A DNA stretch of 64,000 nt from Streptosporangium saharense (GTDB taxonomy: Bacteria; Actinomycetota; Actinomycetes; Streptosporangiales; Streptosporangiaceae). Below are positions 9,129 to 18,699 of this stretch, piece by piece. The notes beneath the pieces are model-generated. The model ran no database searches. It saw nothing but the letters and a program-made list of their open reading frames with translations, and was not told the DNA's origin. The stretch spans positions 1,426,001 to 1,490,000 of the forward strand of contig NZ_JACHJP010000002.1 of assembly GCF_014203715.1 (NCBI RefSeq), written 5' to 3'. Position 1 is the stretch's first letter, and each line of letters starts with the position of its first letter. Made by a program: the position numbers and the translations under genes.

Positions 9129-9925
9129 TGGACGTGGCGGGGATCGACCGGCGCCGGGTGGGCGCCGAGGAAACCTCGCGGGCCAACCGCGGCTGGTGGG
9201 ACGGCGCGGCGGACGAGTACCAGGCGGAGCACGGGGACTTCCTGCGTGACAGCGGGTTCGTCTGGTGCCCGGAGGGTCTGGACGAGGCCGACGCCCGCCT
9301 GCTGGGTGACGTGGCGGGCAGGGACGTGCTGGAGATCGGCTGCGGCGCGGGCCAGTGCGGGCGGTGGCTGGTGGGTCAGGGGGCGCGGGTCGTCGCCTTC
9401 GACCTGTCGTTCCGGCAGCTCCAGCACTCTCACAGGATCGACCTGGGCGGCGCCTCCCGGCTGCCCGTGGTCCAGGCCGACGCCGAGGTGCTGCCGTTCG
9501 CCGACGGGTCGTTCGACCTGGCCTGTTCCGCCTTCGGCGCCCTGCCGTTCGTGGCCGATCCCGGTGCCGTCCTGTCGGAGGTTCGCCGGGTGCTGCGTCC
9601 CGGCGGCCGTCTGGTCTTCTCGGTGAGTCATCCGATCCGCTGGGCCTTCCCCGACGACCCGGGTCCCGCGGGGCTTACCTCGGACCGGTCCTACTTCGAC
9701 CGCTCGCCGTACGTGGAGATCGGTGCGGACGGCGAGGCGTCCTACGTCGAGCACCACCGCACGATGGCCGACTGGGTGGGACACATCGTCGGCTCCGGGC
9801 TGGTGCTGCGCGGGCTGACCGAGCCGGAGTGGCCGCGGGGCCACGAGCGCGAGTGGGGCGGCTGGAGTCCGCTGCGTGGCCGCCTGTTGCCGGGGACGGC
9901 CATCTTCACCTGCGTCAGGGCGTAG
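9128..9925 (+). CDS. Class I SAM-dependent methyltransferase
   Basis: A 265-residue methyltransferase. Motif I VLEIGCGAGQCGRWL (about residues 62-76), the acidic residue after strand 2 (VVAFDLS), and the FDLACSAFGALPFV segment (motif II/post-II) are typical of the Methyltransf_11/25 group. The substrate cannot be told. The start ATG shares bases with the preceding stop codon (TGATG), indicating translational coupling to the DUF4191 gene. It is convergent with the RDD protein gene and separated from it by one base. Confidence 0.85.
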   Translation: MDVAGIDRRRVGAEETSRANRGWWDGAADEYQAEHGDFLRDSGFVWCPEGLDEADARLLGDVAGRDVLEIGCGAGQCGRWLVGQGARVVAFDLSFRQLQHSHRIDLGGASRLPVVQADAEVLPFADGSFDLACSAFGALPFVADPGAVLSEVRRVLRPGGRLVFSVSHPIRWAFPDDPGPAGLTSDRSYFDRSPYVEIGADGEASYVEHHRTMADWVGHIVGSGLVLRGLTEPEWPRGHEREWGGWSPLRGRLLPGTAIFTCVRA

Positions 9926-9926
9926 C

Positions 9927-10391
9927 TCACATGCGCACGACCACGGTGCCGGCCGCGCGGTCGTGCAGGCCCCGCTGGTCGCGGTCCCAGACCAGCGCGG
10001 GTACGGCCAGGCACAGCAGCACGGTCCGCACGAGGATCGAGGGGAACGGGGCGCGTCCGCCGTTGAGCGAGGCGATCCTGATGCCGGTCAGACGCATGCC
10101 GAAGGTCATGCCCATGGCGCCCGCGAGCAGGAGGTATTCGGCGGCGAGCACCACGACCGGGACCCAGCTCTGGTGGGCGGGGTTGATCCGCAGGAGCCCC
10201 TGGGTGATGGCCCAGGTGCAGATCAGCCAGTCGATCACCAGGGCACCGATCCTGCGGCCGAACCCGGCCACCGAGCCGCTGCCCTCCTGGGGCAGCCCGA
10301 GCCGTTCCCCCGGGTAGCCCAGGTCGACCCCGGCGGATCTGACACCGCCGAGCCAGGTCTGGGTCCAACGGGGCTGCTGCCTGCTGTTCAT
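9927..10391 (-). CDS. RDD family membrane protein
   Basis: A 154-residue protein with an RDD domain: the GRRIGALVIDWLI segment begins the domain at about residue 46, two further hydrophobic segments follow, and the family's C-terminal DRDQRGLHDRAAGT motif is intact. RDD proteins are small multi-pass membrane proteins, some linked to ion or solute movement; the role here is unknown. A TACCGT hexamer lies 6 bases before the ATG (10398-10403 on the opposite strand), so the mRNA may be leaderless. It lies next to a divergent membrane protein gene and upstream of glnA, an arrangement often seen in actinomycetes. Confidence 0.85.
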   Translation of the reverse strand: MNSRQQPRWTQTWLGGVRSAGVDLGYPGERLGLPQEGSGSVAGFGRRIGALVIDWLICTWAITQGLLRINPAHQSWVPVVVLAAEYLLLAGAMGMTFGMRLTGIRIASLNGGRAPFPSILVRTVLLCLAVPALVWDRDQRGLHDRAAGTVVVRM

Positions 10392-10462
10392 GGCTCAACG
10401 GTATCCGCCCCCGAGGTCGCTCTCGAACTCCCCCAAACCCCCCATCTCCGGAGCACCCCCCA

Positions 10463-11491
10463 ATGGCTGACATGGACGACCTCGACAAGCGCTTCGCCGA
10501 GCTGGTCTCGCAGATCGAGCGCAAGGAGCAGCGGCAGATCAAGAAGGAGGCCGCCAAGGAGTGGTCGCACCTGCCCCGTTACCGGCGTCAACGCCGACGG
10601 CGGATAGTCCTGGCCGTGGCGTCCATCCTCGTCGTGGCGGCGGGAGCGGTCGTCGTCTACCGGCCCGGGTGGGTCGCTCCGGTCGGCAAGGCCCTCTCCT
10701 CCCGTTTCGTCGAGACGCGGGAGAACCATCGTGGCCCGGTCCCCGAGGAGACCGCGCCGGTCGCCGTCACCCCGGAGCCGGTCTCCCCCTTCGAGGGCTC
10801 CCCCGCCAAGGACTACGCCGAGGGGGTCAAGGGGATCACGCTGCCGAAGGCGCGGGCGACGGGCGGGCTGAGCCGCGAGGACGTCGCCACGGCCCTGCGG
10901 CACGCCAGGAAGCTGCTCGTGGCCGCCCACCTCGACCGTAAGACCCTCGCGGGCGGCAGGCCGACGGCGCTGGTGAAGCTTCTCCCCTTGGAGCAACGTG
11001 AGTGGTTCCTAAAGAATCTGGACAATAGGAAGCCGAAGAAGGGCCACTTCAACACCAGATACTGGGTCACCAGCCTGGCCCCCAAGGCCGCCGAGCTGGC
11101 CACCGGCGTGATCAAGGTCAACGGGCGGACGAAGTACGTCCGGTTCCACGAGGGGGGCCGTACGGGAGTGAAGGTCACGACGAACTACCTGTTCGTCTAT
11201 GCCGTACGGCGCCCCGGACAGACCGGGCAGGGCGAGCGGATCATCGTGCACAGCATCGGCGAGCTGATCGCCTACCGCGAGGACGGCCGGCTGGTGCTCT
11301 GGCCGGTCAGCTGGAACGACGGGGGCGTCACGGGCGCCCGCTGTGACGTCGAGGACGGCTTCGTCCACCCGTACTACGACGACTCCGTCCCCGACAAGGA
11401 GCTCGCCAAGGCCACCGGCGCCCCGGTCGATCCCTACACGCTCGACCCCGAGTCCCAGGACGAAGATTGCACACTCGCCTCCCGGGTGTGA
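10463..11491 (+). CDS. Uncharacterised single-pass membrane protein
   Basis: A 342-residue protein I do not recognise. It has a charged, coiled-coil-like cytoplasmic head (residues 1-40), an RRQRRRR stop-transfer cluster, one membrane segment (about 48-67) and a long extracytoplasmic domain of mixed composition that starts with a Pro/Glu-rich linker. No catalytic motif is evident. It is transcribed toward glnA, whose start lies 158 bases downstream, but the GlnR-like site between them suggests glnA has its own promoter. Confidence 0.75.
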   Translation: MADMDDLDKRFAELVSQIERKEQRQIKKEAAKEWSHLPRYRRQRRRRIVLAVASILVVAAGAVVVYRPGWVAPVGKALSSRFVETRENHRGPVPEETAPVAVTPEPVSPFEGSPAKDYAEGVKGITLPKARATGGLSREDVATALRHARKLLVAAHLDRKTLAGGRPTALVKLLPLEQREWFLKNLDNRKPKKGHFNTRYWVTSLAPKAAELATGVIKVNGRTKYVRFHEGGRTGVKVTTNYLFVYAVRRPGQTGQGERIIVHSIGELIAYREDGRLVLWPVSWNDGGVTGARCDVEDGFVHPYYDDSVPDKELAKATGAPVDPYTLDPESQDEDCTLASRV

Positions 11492-11562
11492 AAAATCCGG
11501 CAAAGGTGGCGTTCGCCTGCCTGGTACGGCCCTGTTCCAGGGCTAACGTGGGGCGATTCTCC

Positions 11563-11600
11563 TTAACACGGGTGAAACAAACGAGACACGGGGCGGTAAC
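11563..11600 (+). promoter_or_regulatory. Two-box GlnR-like operator upstream of glnA
   Basis: TTAAC-N6-GAAAC (11563-11578), 6 bases, then GACAC-N6-GTAAC (11585-11600). This matches the known actinomycete GlnR architecture of two gTnAC-N6-GaAAC boxes spaced by 6, with one deviation in each outer half. It ends 49 bases before the glnA start. Binding by GlnR is inferred. Confidence 0.6.
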
Positions 11601-11649
11601 GGCTCGGCCGTACGTTCGAGCTGAAAGCTCGTCCCCTTGGGAGGTTCGC

Positions 11650-13074
11650 GTGTTCAACTCCGCCGACGACGTCCTCAAGTTCATCAAGGACGAGGGGGTG
11701 CAGTTCGTCGATGTCAGGTTCACGGACCTGCCCGGGACGACGCACCACTTCACCTTCCCCTCGGAGAACTTCGGGGCAAACGTCTTCACCGACGGCCTCA
11801 TGTTCGACGGCTCCTCGATCCGCGGCTTCCAGGCCATCCACGAGTCGGACATGCTGCTGCTGCCCGACCCCTCGACGGCCGTGCTCGACCCCTTCCGCAA
11901 GCACAAGACGCTCAACATCAACTTCTTCGTGCACGACCCGCTGACGGGTGAGGCCTACAGCCGCGACCCGCGCAACGTCGCCCGCAAGGCCGAGGAGTAC
12001 CTCAAGGGCACCGGCATCGCCGACACGATCTACTTCGGCCCCGAGGCCGAGTTCTACATCTTCGACGACGTGCGCTTCGAGACCAGCGCGCACGCCAGCT
12101 ACTACCACATCGACTCCATCGAGGGCGCCTGGAACACCGGCAAGGCCCAGGAGGGTGGCAACCTCGGCTACAAGCCGCGCTACAAGGGCGGTTACTTCCC
12201 GGTCCCGCCGATGGACCACTTCACCGACCTGCGTTCGGAGATGGTGCGCCGTCTCATCGAGGCGGGCATCGAGGTGGAGATGCAGCACCACGAGGTCGGC
12301 ACCGCCGGACAGGCCGAGATCGACTTCCGGTTCAACACGCTGCTCAAGGCCGCCGACACGATGATGCTCTACAAGTACATCGTCAAGAGCACGGCCCTGG
12401 AGCACGGCCACACCGTCACCTTCATGCCCAAGCCGATCTTCGGTGACAACGGCTCCGGCATGCACTGCCACCAGTCGCTCTGGAAGGACGGCGCGCCGCT
12501 GTTCTACGACGAGGTCGGCTACGCGGGCCTGTCGGACACCGCCCGCTACTACATCGGCGGCCTGCTCAAGCACGCCCCCTCGCTGCTGGCCTTCACCAAC
12601 CCGACGGTGAACTCCTACCACCGCCTGGTCCCCGGTTACGAGGCGCCGGTCAACCTGGTCTACTCCCAGCGCAACCGCTCGGCGTGCATCCGCATCCCGA
12701 TCACGGGCTCCAACCCGAAGGCCAAGCGCATCGAGTTCCGGGTGCCCGACCCGTCCTGCAACCCGTACTTCGCCTTCGCCGCGCAGCTCATGGCCGGGAT
12801 CGACGGCATCCGCAACAAGATCGAGCCGGTCGAGCCGGTGGACAAGGATCTCTACGAGCTTCCCCCGGAGGAGGCCCGCAACATCCCGCAGGTCCCCGGC
12901 TCGCTCAGCGAGGTGCTCGACGCACTTGAGGCCGACCACGACTACCTCCTTGAGGGCGGCGTGTTCACCCCGGACCTGATCGAGACCTGGATCGCCTACA
13001 AGCGCGAAAACGAGATCGACCCCATCCGCCTACGCCCCCACCCCCACGAGTTCGAGCTTTATTACGATGTGTAG
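11650..13074 (+). CDS. glnA: Glutamine synthetase type I (adenylylatable)
   Basis: A 474-residue GSI-beta subunit that makes glutamine from glutamate, ammonia and ATP as a dodecamer. Typical blocks are the [10 protein letters not shown] beta-grasp segment, the [15 protein letters not shown]-site motif, [15 protein letters not shown] and NRSACIRIP. The adenylylation tyrosine is Y402 in [11 protein letters not shown], matching the glnE adenylyltransferase gene found 8 kb downstream. The GTG start follows GGGAGG at 11639-11644; longer in-frame extensions upstream run through the operator and are rejected. Regulation is probably by GlnR at 11563-11600 and post-translationally by GlnE. Confidence 0.97.
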   Translation: MFNSADDVLKFIKDEGVQFVDVRFTDLPGTTHHFTFPSENFGANVFTDGLMFDGSSIRGFQAIHESDMLLLPDPSTAVLDPFRKHKTLNINFFVHDPLTGEAYSRDPRNVARKAEEYLKGTGIADTIYFGPEAEFYIFDDVRFETSAHASYYHIDSIEGAWNTGKAQEGGNLGYKPRYKGGYFPVPPMDHFTDLRSEMVRRLIEAGIEVEMQHHEVGTAGQAEIDFRFNTLLKAADTMMLYKYIVKSTALEHGHTVTFMPKPIFGDNGSGMHCHQSLWKDGAPLFYDEVGYAGLSDTARYYIGGLLKHAPSLLAFTNPTVNSYHRLVPGYEAPVNLVYSQRNRSACIRIPITGSNPKAKRIEFRVPDPSCNPYFAFAAQLMAGIDGIRNKIEPVEPVDKDLYELPPEEARNIPQVPGSLSEVLDALEADHDYLLEGGVFTPDLIETWIAYKRENEIDPIRLRPHPHEFELYYDV

Positions 13075-13087
13075 TCACTGAGTTACG

Positions 13088-13121
13088 AAAGAGACCGCGG
13101 GCGTTGTCCCGCGGTCTCTTT
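13088..13121 (+). terminator. glnA terminator
   Basis: A perfect 14-bp stem, 13088-13101 (AAAGAGACCGCGGG) with 13108-13121, around a 6-base loop, starting 13 bases after the glnA stop and followed by TCGTTGTCTC. It is a textbook intrinsic-terminator hairpin. Confidence 0.85.
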
Positions 13122-13277
13122 CGTTGTCTCACCGTACGGCGGGCGGGGTGGTGAAGATCACGTCGAAGTCGATGGTGGTTCCGGCTGCCGCGTGCCCCCG
13201 GCCCTCGCTAGAGTGCGATCTTGTCGTGCGGCATTTCGTCGTCCTTGCGGCGGTTCACTCACCTACTAGGGGGATCG

Positions 13278-13817
13278 GTGTTCCGGTGGATGACCAGGGC
13301 GGCCACGCCGGTGCCATCGGATTCCGAGAGCCGAGCGCACGCGCACGGCACCCGGATGTTCGCCGAGGCCCGTGAGGAGCTCAACCGGGCCGACGCCAAG
13401 GCCCAGGTGCTGCTGGGCGTCGCGGGGGTGGGCATCGGCGCGGTCGCCGGTGGCCTGCTCGCGGGGAACTGGTCGCCGCTGAAACTGCACACGGCCCTGC
13501 AGTGGCTGTGGTGGGTGGGGGCCGGGTGCGCGCTGGGCGCCCTGTTCTGCCTGGCGAGCGCGGTGTATCCACGCATCACCAAACGGCCCCTCGGCATCAC
13601 CTACTTCGGAGACATCCGGCGCTACCGCTCCACGGGGGAGATCGCCGAGGCGTTGCGTGGCCGTACCGACGGCGACCTGACCGAGTTGGCCGAGCAGATC
13701 AGGGCGGTCAGCGTGATCGTCATGAGGAAGTATCTGCTCATCCGGTGGGGCTTCTGGCTGCTGCTCGCCTCCATCGGAGCGACCGTCGGCTCCGCAGTGC
13801 TCCAGCTCGCCTTCTGA
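13278..13817 (+). CDS. Pycsar-effector-type (PycTM/DUF5706-like) membrane protein
   Basis: A 179-residue protein resembling the actinobacterial Pycsar effector family. A helical segment EAREELNRADAKAQVLLG precedes two close membrane segments (about 50-68 and 78-100), then the Arg-rich soluble loop SAVYPRITKR to IAEALRGR, a further helix, and a last membrane segment (about 153-176). In characterised Pycsar systems such TM proteins respond to cyclic pyrimidine nucleotides and damage the membrane during phage infection. No nucleotidyl cyclase lies next to it, so that role is doubtful. GTG at 13278 is preferred because AGGGGG (13268-13273) is suitably spaced. Confidence 0.65.
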   Translation: MFRWMTRAATPVPSDSESRAHAHGTRMFAEAREELNRADAKAQVLLGVAGVGIGAVAGGLLAGNWSPLKLHTALQWLWWVGAGCALGALFCLASAVYPRITKRPLGITYFGDIRRYRSTGEIAEALRGRTDGDLTELAEQIRAVSVIVMRKYLLIRWGFWLLLASIGATVGSAVLQLAF

Positions 13818-14068
13818 CCCCGTCGCCGGGGCCCCAGAAGATCTCACGAGGCCCGGAGAAAAGCCCGAACGGTTGTCGCAGGTCAGGTTTTCCGAACAGC
13901 GCGGTTCGCATTCTCGCCTGTCTCCGTTTACCCCGGAGACGGGAAACGGAGTCGTTCCGGTGCGGAAAGTGAAGATGCGAAACGCCAGAAGGATAATCCT
14001 TACTCTTCTCAACCTTACCCGTTAGAATAACACGCCCAACTTGGGGTCGTCATCGTTCACCACGTGCG

Positions 14069-17000
14069 ATGAAAACTCATCGAAATTCACACAGCACGTC
14101 GGGGGGTAAGGTGGAAATCCGCATTCTTGGCCCTGTCGGAATATGGCGCGGCGAACAAGCCATCGCGGTCGTGGGGCCGAAACAACGAACTCTGCTGGCT
14201 CTTCTCGTGTTGCGGGCCAATCAGGTGGTCTCCCACGATCGCCTGGTGTCGGCGCTGTGGGGAACGAAGATTCCCCCCACGGGAAGGCGGCTCCTGCACA
14301 ACCACCTCTGGTCGGTGCGCCGCCTGCTCTCGGACGGTGAGGCGCTGGTGGGCACGCCGACGGGTTACACGCTGCGGCTGCCTCCTGGCGCCTCGGACCT
14401 CGACGTCTTCACCACCGAGACCGCCGCCGCGCGCAGGGCGCTGTCCGGCGAGAACTTCGTCGAGGCCGCCGAACGGTTCAGAACGGCGCTGGCGCTGTGG
14501 CGCGGTCCCGCGCTTGGCGGCACGGATCCGGAGCTGCAGGCGACGGAGGGTGTCGCCCTGACGGAGCTTCGAACGGCCGCGCTCATCGGCCGGATCGAGG
14601 CGGACCTCGCGTGCGGGCGCCACTCCGAGCTGGTCGGCGAGCTGCGGCTGCTGATCGCCGAGCATTCCCTGAACGAGGAACTGCGCGGCCAGCTGATGCG
14701 CGCGCTGCATCGTGTCGGCCGTACGGCGGAGGCGTTGGAGGAGTTCCAGAAGGCCCGGCGGCACTTCCACGAGGAACTGGGACTGGACCTGGGCAGGGAG
14801 CTCACCGAGATCCACCGGACGATCCTCACCCGCGAGGACGCCACCGCTTCCACGCCTGCCCCCGCCGTACCGGATCGTCGTGTTCCCCGTCAGCTGCCTC
14901 CCGCGATCACCCGGTTCACCGGCCGGTCGCAGGCACTGCGTGAGCTGGACGGCCTCCTGCCCGCCCAGGGCGGAACGGCGATGCTGGTCTCGGCGGTCTC
15001 GGGTGCCGCCGGAATCGGCAAGACCGCCCTGGTGACCCACTGGGGACACAACGTGTCCGACCGCTTCCCGGACGGTCAGCTCTACGTCGACCTGCACGGC
15101 TACTCGTCGGAGAGGATGATCGGCGCGTCACAGGCGCTGAACAGGCTCCTGCGAGGGCTGGGAGCAGACGAGGAGGAGATCCCGCACAGCCTCGACGAGC
15201 GCGCGGCGCTCTACCGATCGTTGCTGGCGGACAGGCGCATGCTCGTCGTGCTGGACAACGCCGCGACGGCGGAGCAGGTCAGGCCGTTGCTACCCGGCGC
15301 GTCCCCGTCCCGGGTCGTCATCACGAGCCGCGACGCCCTGCGGAGTCTGTCGGTCACCCACGACATCCGCTGCGTCATGCTGGACGTGCTGTCGACCGAG
15401 GAGGCGGTCGCCCTGCTCAACGATCTCCTCGGAACGGACGGGACGGTCCACGACGCGGACGTCATCACCGAACTGGCCCACCTCTGCGGACGCCTGCCCC
15501 TGGCGCTGCGGCTGGCGGGCGCGCAGCTCGGCGGCGGTTCCGCCTCCCGGGTCCGGGACTTCGTGGCCAGGCTCCGCAGGGAGAACCGGCTGACCGTCCT
15601 GGAACTGGCCGAGGATCCGAGCGTCGGGGTCCGCTCCGCGCTCGAACTGTCCTACCGCGCGCTGCCGGAACCGGCCCGGCGGATGTTCCGGCTGATCGGC
15701 ATCCACCCGGGACCGTCCCTGGGCACGGACGCGGCGGCGGTGCTCGCCGACATGTCCGTCGAGGAGGCCTCCGACGCGATCGAGACCCTGGTCAACGCGC
15801 ATCTCCTGCAGCGGAACACCGAGCGACGGCTGTCGATGCACGATCTCGTGCGCGTGTACGCGGAGGAACGCGCTGCCAGTGACGAGACGCCGGAGGAACA
15901 CGACGCCGCTCTGACGAGAACGCTCGACTGGTACCGGTACACGGCGTCCCAGGCGATGAAGCACGTGTACCCCAGGGACAGCCCGACGTTCTCCGTCCTC
16001 CCCGTCGAAAGAACACCCGACCTTCCCGGCCTCGACGAGGCGAGGGCCTGGCTGGAGAGTGAGCAGCCGACCCTTACCGCCCTGATCATCCACGCGGCCG
16101 CCGTGGGACGGCATGTTCACGCGTGGCAGATATTCAAGCGGCTGTCGTGGTTCTTCTACTCACGCAACTGTCTGGACGACCTTCTCCTGACGGGCGAGAT
16201 CGCCCTGTCCTCCGCACGTCTGGCCGGTGCCCGTGACGGCGAGGCGGGAATCATCAGCGACCTGGGGTACGCGAAGATGTTCCTCGGGCGGTACGCCGAG
16301 CACCTCGCCTGTCAGCAGGAGGCGCTGGAGATCTGGCGGGCCTTGAACAACCGTGACGGGGAGACCGAGGCACTCAAACACATGAGCTACGCCCTGCAGG
16401 TGACTGGGCAGCCTCTCAGAGCGATCGAGGTCGGTGAGCAAGCCCTGGCGCTCCACCGCGAACTCGGAAACCGTGTCGGCGAGATCTCGATCATGAGTCA
16501 CCTGGCCGTGAGCTATTTCGCCCTCGACAGGTTCGACGAGAACGTGAAGCTTCTGGTGGAGTGCCGGGAATACTGGCGGGAGGTCGGCCGAGAGTACGAT
16601 GAGTTGTATTGTCTGATTCAGCTTGGCGCGACCCACACGGAGCTGGGGAAAATGGACGCCGCCCTGGAGTTTTTCCAGCAGGCGTTGCTGCTGAATCGCA
16701 AGCAGGGAAGCCACCACGCGGAAATCGACGCGCACACCTGCATCGCCTTCGCCCTGTGCCGTCAGGAACGGTACGAGGAAGCCTTCGACCACCACGAGAA
16801 AGCGCTCGCCCTTGCGCGGAGCATAAGAAGCGGACCGAAGGAGGCGGAGGCGCTCATCGGTCTGGCGAACACCTGTCTCGCCTCGGGCGACCCCCAGACC
16901 GCGCTGCTCCACTACCAGGGGGTTCTGAACGCCTTCGGCGACGTGAACGACATCTATTACCAGGCGCTCACCCACGAGGGGGTGGGCGACGCGCTTCACG

Positions 17001-17122
17001 CACTGGGACGCTCGGAGGAGGCCGCGAAGCCGTGGAAGGCCGCCTTCGACATCTGGGAGCGGATGGGTGCTCCCAAAAGCGCGAAGCTCCGGGAACGGAT
17101 GCACGAGGCCGGTCTGAACTGA
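14069..17122 (+). CDS. AfsR-like SARP / NB-ARC / TPR transcriptional regulator
   Basis: A 1017-residue multidomain regulator of the AfsR type. Domains in order: OmpR-like winged helix (about 16-105), bacterial transcriptional activation (BTAD) domain (about 110-260), NB-ARC STAND NTPase with P-loop GAAGIGKTAL (312-321) and Walker B MLVVLDNA (near 392), a helical/winged linker, and a C-terminal array of TPRs (from about 710). Such proteins activate secondary-metabolite or stress genes after ligand- or phosphorylation-dependent oligomerisation. A shorter start, GTG at 14111 behind GGGGGG, is equally plausible because the fold begins at VEIRILG. The upstream 250 bases are unusually AT-rich and hold its promoter. 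Confidence 0.9.
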   Translation: MKTHRNSHSTSGGKVEIRILGPVGIWRGEQAIAVVGPKQRTLLALLVLRANQVVSHDRLVSALWGTKIPPTGRRLLHNHLWSVRRLLSDGEALVGTPTGYTLRLPPGASDLDVFTTETAAARRALSGENFVEAAERFRTALALWRGPALGGTDPELQATEGVALTELRTAALIGRIEADLACGRHSELVGELRLLIAEHSLNEELRGQLMRALHRVGRTAEALEEFQKARRHFHEELGLDLGRELTEIHRTILTREDATASTPAPAVPDRRVPRQLPPAITRFTGRSQALRELDGLLPAQGGTAMLVSAVSGAAGIGKTALVTHWGHNVSDRFPDGQLYVDLHGYSSERMIGASQALNRLLRGLGADEEEIPHSLDERAALYRSLLADRRMLVVLDNAATAEQVRPLLPGASPSRVVITSRDALRSLSVTHDIRCVMLDVLSTEEAVALLNDLLGTDGTVHDADVITELAHLCGRLPLALRLAGAQLGGGSASRVRDFVARLRRENRLTVLELAEDPSVGVRSALELSYRALPEPARRMFRLIGIHPGPSLGTDAAAVLADMSVEEASDAIETLVNAHLLQRNTERRLSMHDLVRVYAEERAASDETPEEHDAALTRTLDWYRYTASQAMKHVYPRDSPTFSVLPVERTPDLPGLDEARAWLESEQPTLTALIIHAAAVGRHVHAWQIFKRLSWFFYSRNCLDDLLLTGEIALSSARLAGARDGEAGIISDLGYAKMFLGRYAEHLACQQEALEIWRALNNRDGETEALKHMSYALQVTGQPLRAIEVGEQALALHRELGNRVGEISIMSHLAVSYFALDRFDENVKLLVECREYWREVGREYDELYCLIQLGATHTELGKMDAALEFFQQALLLNRKQGSHHAEIDAHTCIAFALCRQERYEEAFDHHEKALALARSIRSGPKEAEALIGLANTCLASGDPQTALLHYQGVLNAFGDVNDIYYQALTHEGVGDALHALGRSEEAAKPWKAAFDIWERMGAPKSAKLRERMHEAGLN

Positions 17123-17168
17123 CAGGGACAGCGCTACATTCGAGAAGTAAGCAGGAAGAACGACCGGG

Positions 17169-17738
17169 GTGGGGCGTTTGCGGCGGTGGGTGGGGTTCTC
17201 CGTGGTGGTGGCAGGGACCCTGCTGGTGTGCGGGGGTTCGGTGCCGATTCTGCCCGCTCTGCTGAACCGGGTCACCACCATCGCCTACGCGATCAAGGCC
17301 GGGCAGCATCAGCCCGGTTGGCAGGGTGGGCGGATTCCCTATTCCTGGGGTGGCGGCCACGATGAGGTTCCCGGGCCCTCCCTCGGCACCTGCGTGGGAT
17401 ACCGGGGCGCGATCAAGCCGTGTCCGGCGACGACCACGCGGGGGCTCGACTGCTCCGGGCTCGCCAGGTGGGTCTACTCGCTCGCCTACGGCGGGGACGT
17501 GCTCGGGCCCGGCAACACCGACGACCACCTGCGGCGGCTGAGCAGGATCCCGGCGTCCGTGGCACGCCCCGGTGACCTGGTGTTCTACGGCAGGCTCACC
17601 GGTCGCGCGAAGACCCACCACGTGGGCATCTACGTCGGCGACGGCAAGATGATCAACGCGTTGCGGACGGGAACGCGGGTCAGGCTCGACCCGATCACCA
17701 CCGTCAAGGACTTCGCCGGATACTTCCGCTACCTGTAG
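17169..17738 (+). CDS. NlpC/P60 family cell-wall hydrolase
   Basis: A 189-residue exported protein. The N-terminus (RLRRWVGF followed by a long hydrophobic run to about residue 32) is a signal peptide or anchor. The NlpC/P60 catalytic residues are the Cys in GLDCSGLARW, the His in THHVGIYVGDG, and a polar third residue in MINALRTG. Family members cut D-gamma-glutamyl-diaminopimelate bonds in peptidoglycan. The GTG start lies about 10 bases after AGGAAG. It follows the large SARP regulator by 46 bases on the same strand and may be its target or co-transcribed. Confidence 0.88.
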   Translation: MGRLRRWVGFSVVVAGTLLVCGGSVPILPALLNRVTTIAYAIKAGQHQPGWQGGRIPYSWGGGHDEVPGPSLGTCVGYRGAIKPCPATTTRGLDCSGLARWVYSLAYGGDVLGPGNTDDHLRRLSRIPASVARPGDLVFYGRLTGRAKTHHVGIYVGDGKMINALRTGTRVRLDPITTVKDFAGYFRYL

Positions 17739-17741
17739 ACG

Positions 17742-18626
17742 TCAGAGTTCCAGCAGGGCTGGGGCCAGTTCGCGCCACTGCCGGAGGGGCAGGCCCTCCT
17801 CCGCCGACAGGACCTGGACACACACGTGGTCGGCCCCCGCGTCGAGCTGCTCACGCACCCGCCTGACGACGTCCTCGACGTCTCCGTACGCCACCAGCGC
17901 GTCGACCAGCCGGTCGCTGCCGCCCTCGGCCAGGTCGTCGTCGCCGAAGCCGAGCCGCCTGAGGTTCTCGACCTGGTGGCGTGCCTGGCCGTACCCGGAG
18001 ACGAAGCCGCGGGCGACCTCGCGGGCGCGCTCGGGCCGGTCGAGGACGACAGTCTGCTCGACCGCGAGCAGCGCGTCGGAGCCCAGGGCCTGCCTGGCCC
18101 TGGCGGTGTGCTCGACCGGCACGAAGTAGGGGTGCGCGCCCCGGGTGCGCTCGGCGGCGAGTTTGAGCATCCCCGGGCCAAGGGCGGCCAGGAGGCGCGG
18201 CGAGGGTTCGGCCGGTGCCGGGCCCTGCAGGGGCGCCTGGTCCATCGCGTCCAGATAGGCCCGCATGGTGGGCACGGGACGGCCGTGGTGCGGCAGGAGG
18301 CCCGGGGGCTGGTCGGTGGTGCGGTGGCCGCCGAGGCCGAGCAGGAAGCGGCCGGGGAAGGCCTCGGCGAGGGTGCGCTCCCCCGCGGCCATGGCGATCG
18401 GGTCCCGCAGGAAGATGTTGGCGATGCCGGTGGCGACGGTGAGCCGCCCGGTCGCCCCGAGCAGCAGTGCCGCCTGGGTGAACGCCTCCCTGCCGAACGC
18501 CTCACCGAACCAGATGGCGCCGTAGCCGAGCTCGTCCAGCTCGGCGGCCGCCTCCCGCACCTCGGTGGCGGGCCTGCCGTCGAAGGCGAAGGTCCACACA
18601 CCGACACGTCCGAGATCCACACTCAT
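17742..18626 (-). CDS. LLM-class F420-dependent oxidoreductase
   Basis: A 294-residue luciferase-like TIM-barrel protein of the actinobacterial F420-dependent TIGR03620-type group. It begins RVGVWTFAFDG, has the LDELGYGAIWFGEAFGREAF block near residue 30 and the PGRFLLGLGGH block near 92. The electron donor is probably reduced F420, consistent with an NADPH:F420 reductase gene at 51661-52326 in the same window. The substrate is unknown. It lies 73 bases downstream of the membrane protein gene on the same strand and could be part of the glnE-side transcript. Confidence 0.85.
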   Translation of the reverse strand: MSVDLGRVGVWTFAFDGRPATEVREAAAELDELGYGAIWFGEAFGREAFTQAALLLGATGRLTVATGIANIFLRDPIAMAAGERTLAEAFPGRFLLGLGGHRTTDQPPGLLPHHGRPVPTMRAYLDAMDQAPLQGPAPAEPSPRLLAALGPGMLKLAAERTRGAHPYFVPVEHTARARQALGSDALLAVEQTVVLDRPERAREVARGFVSGYGQARHQVENLRRLGFGDDDLAEGGSDRLVDALVAYGDVEDVVRRVREQLDAGADHVCVQVLSAEEGLPLRQWRELAPALLEL

Positions 18627-18699
18627 GGGTCACGCCCCCGAAGGAATTACCGGAGGCTATCTCCGGTTGCGCCAACCATACGGAGGCGGACTCCATTTA

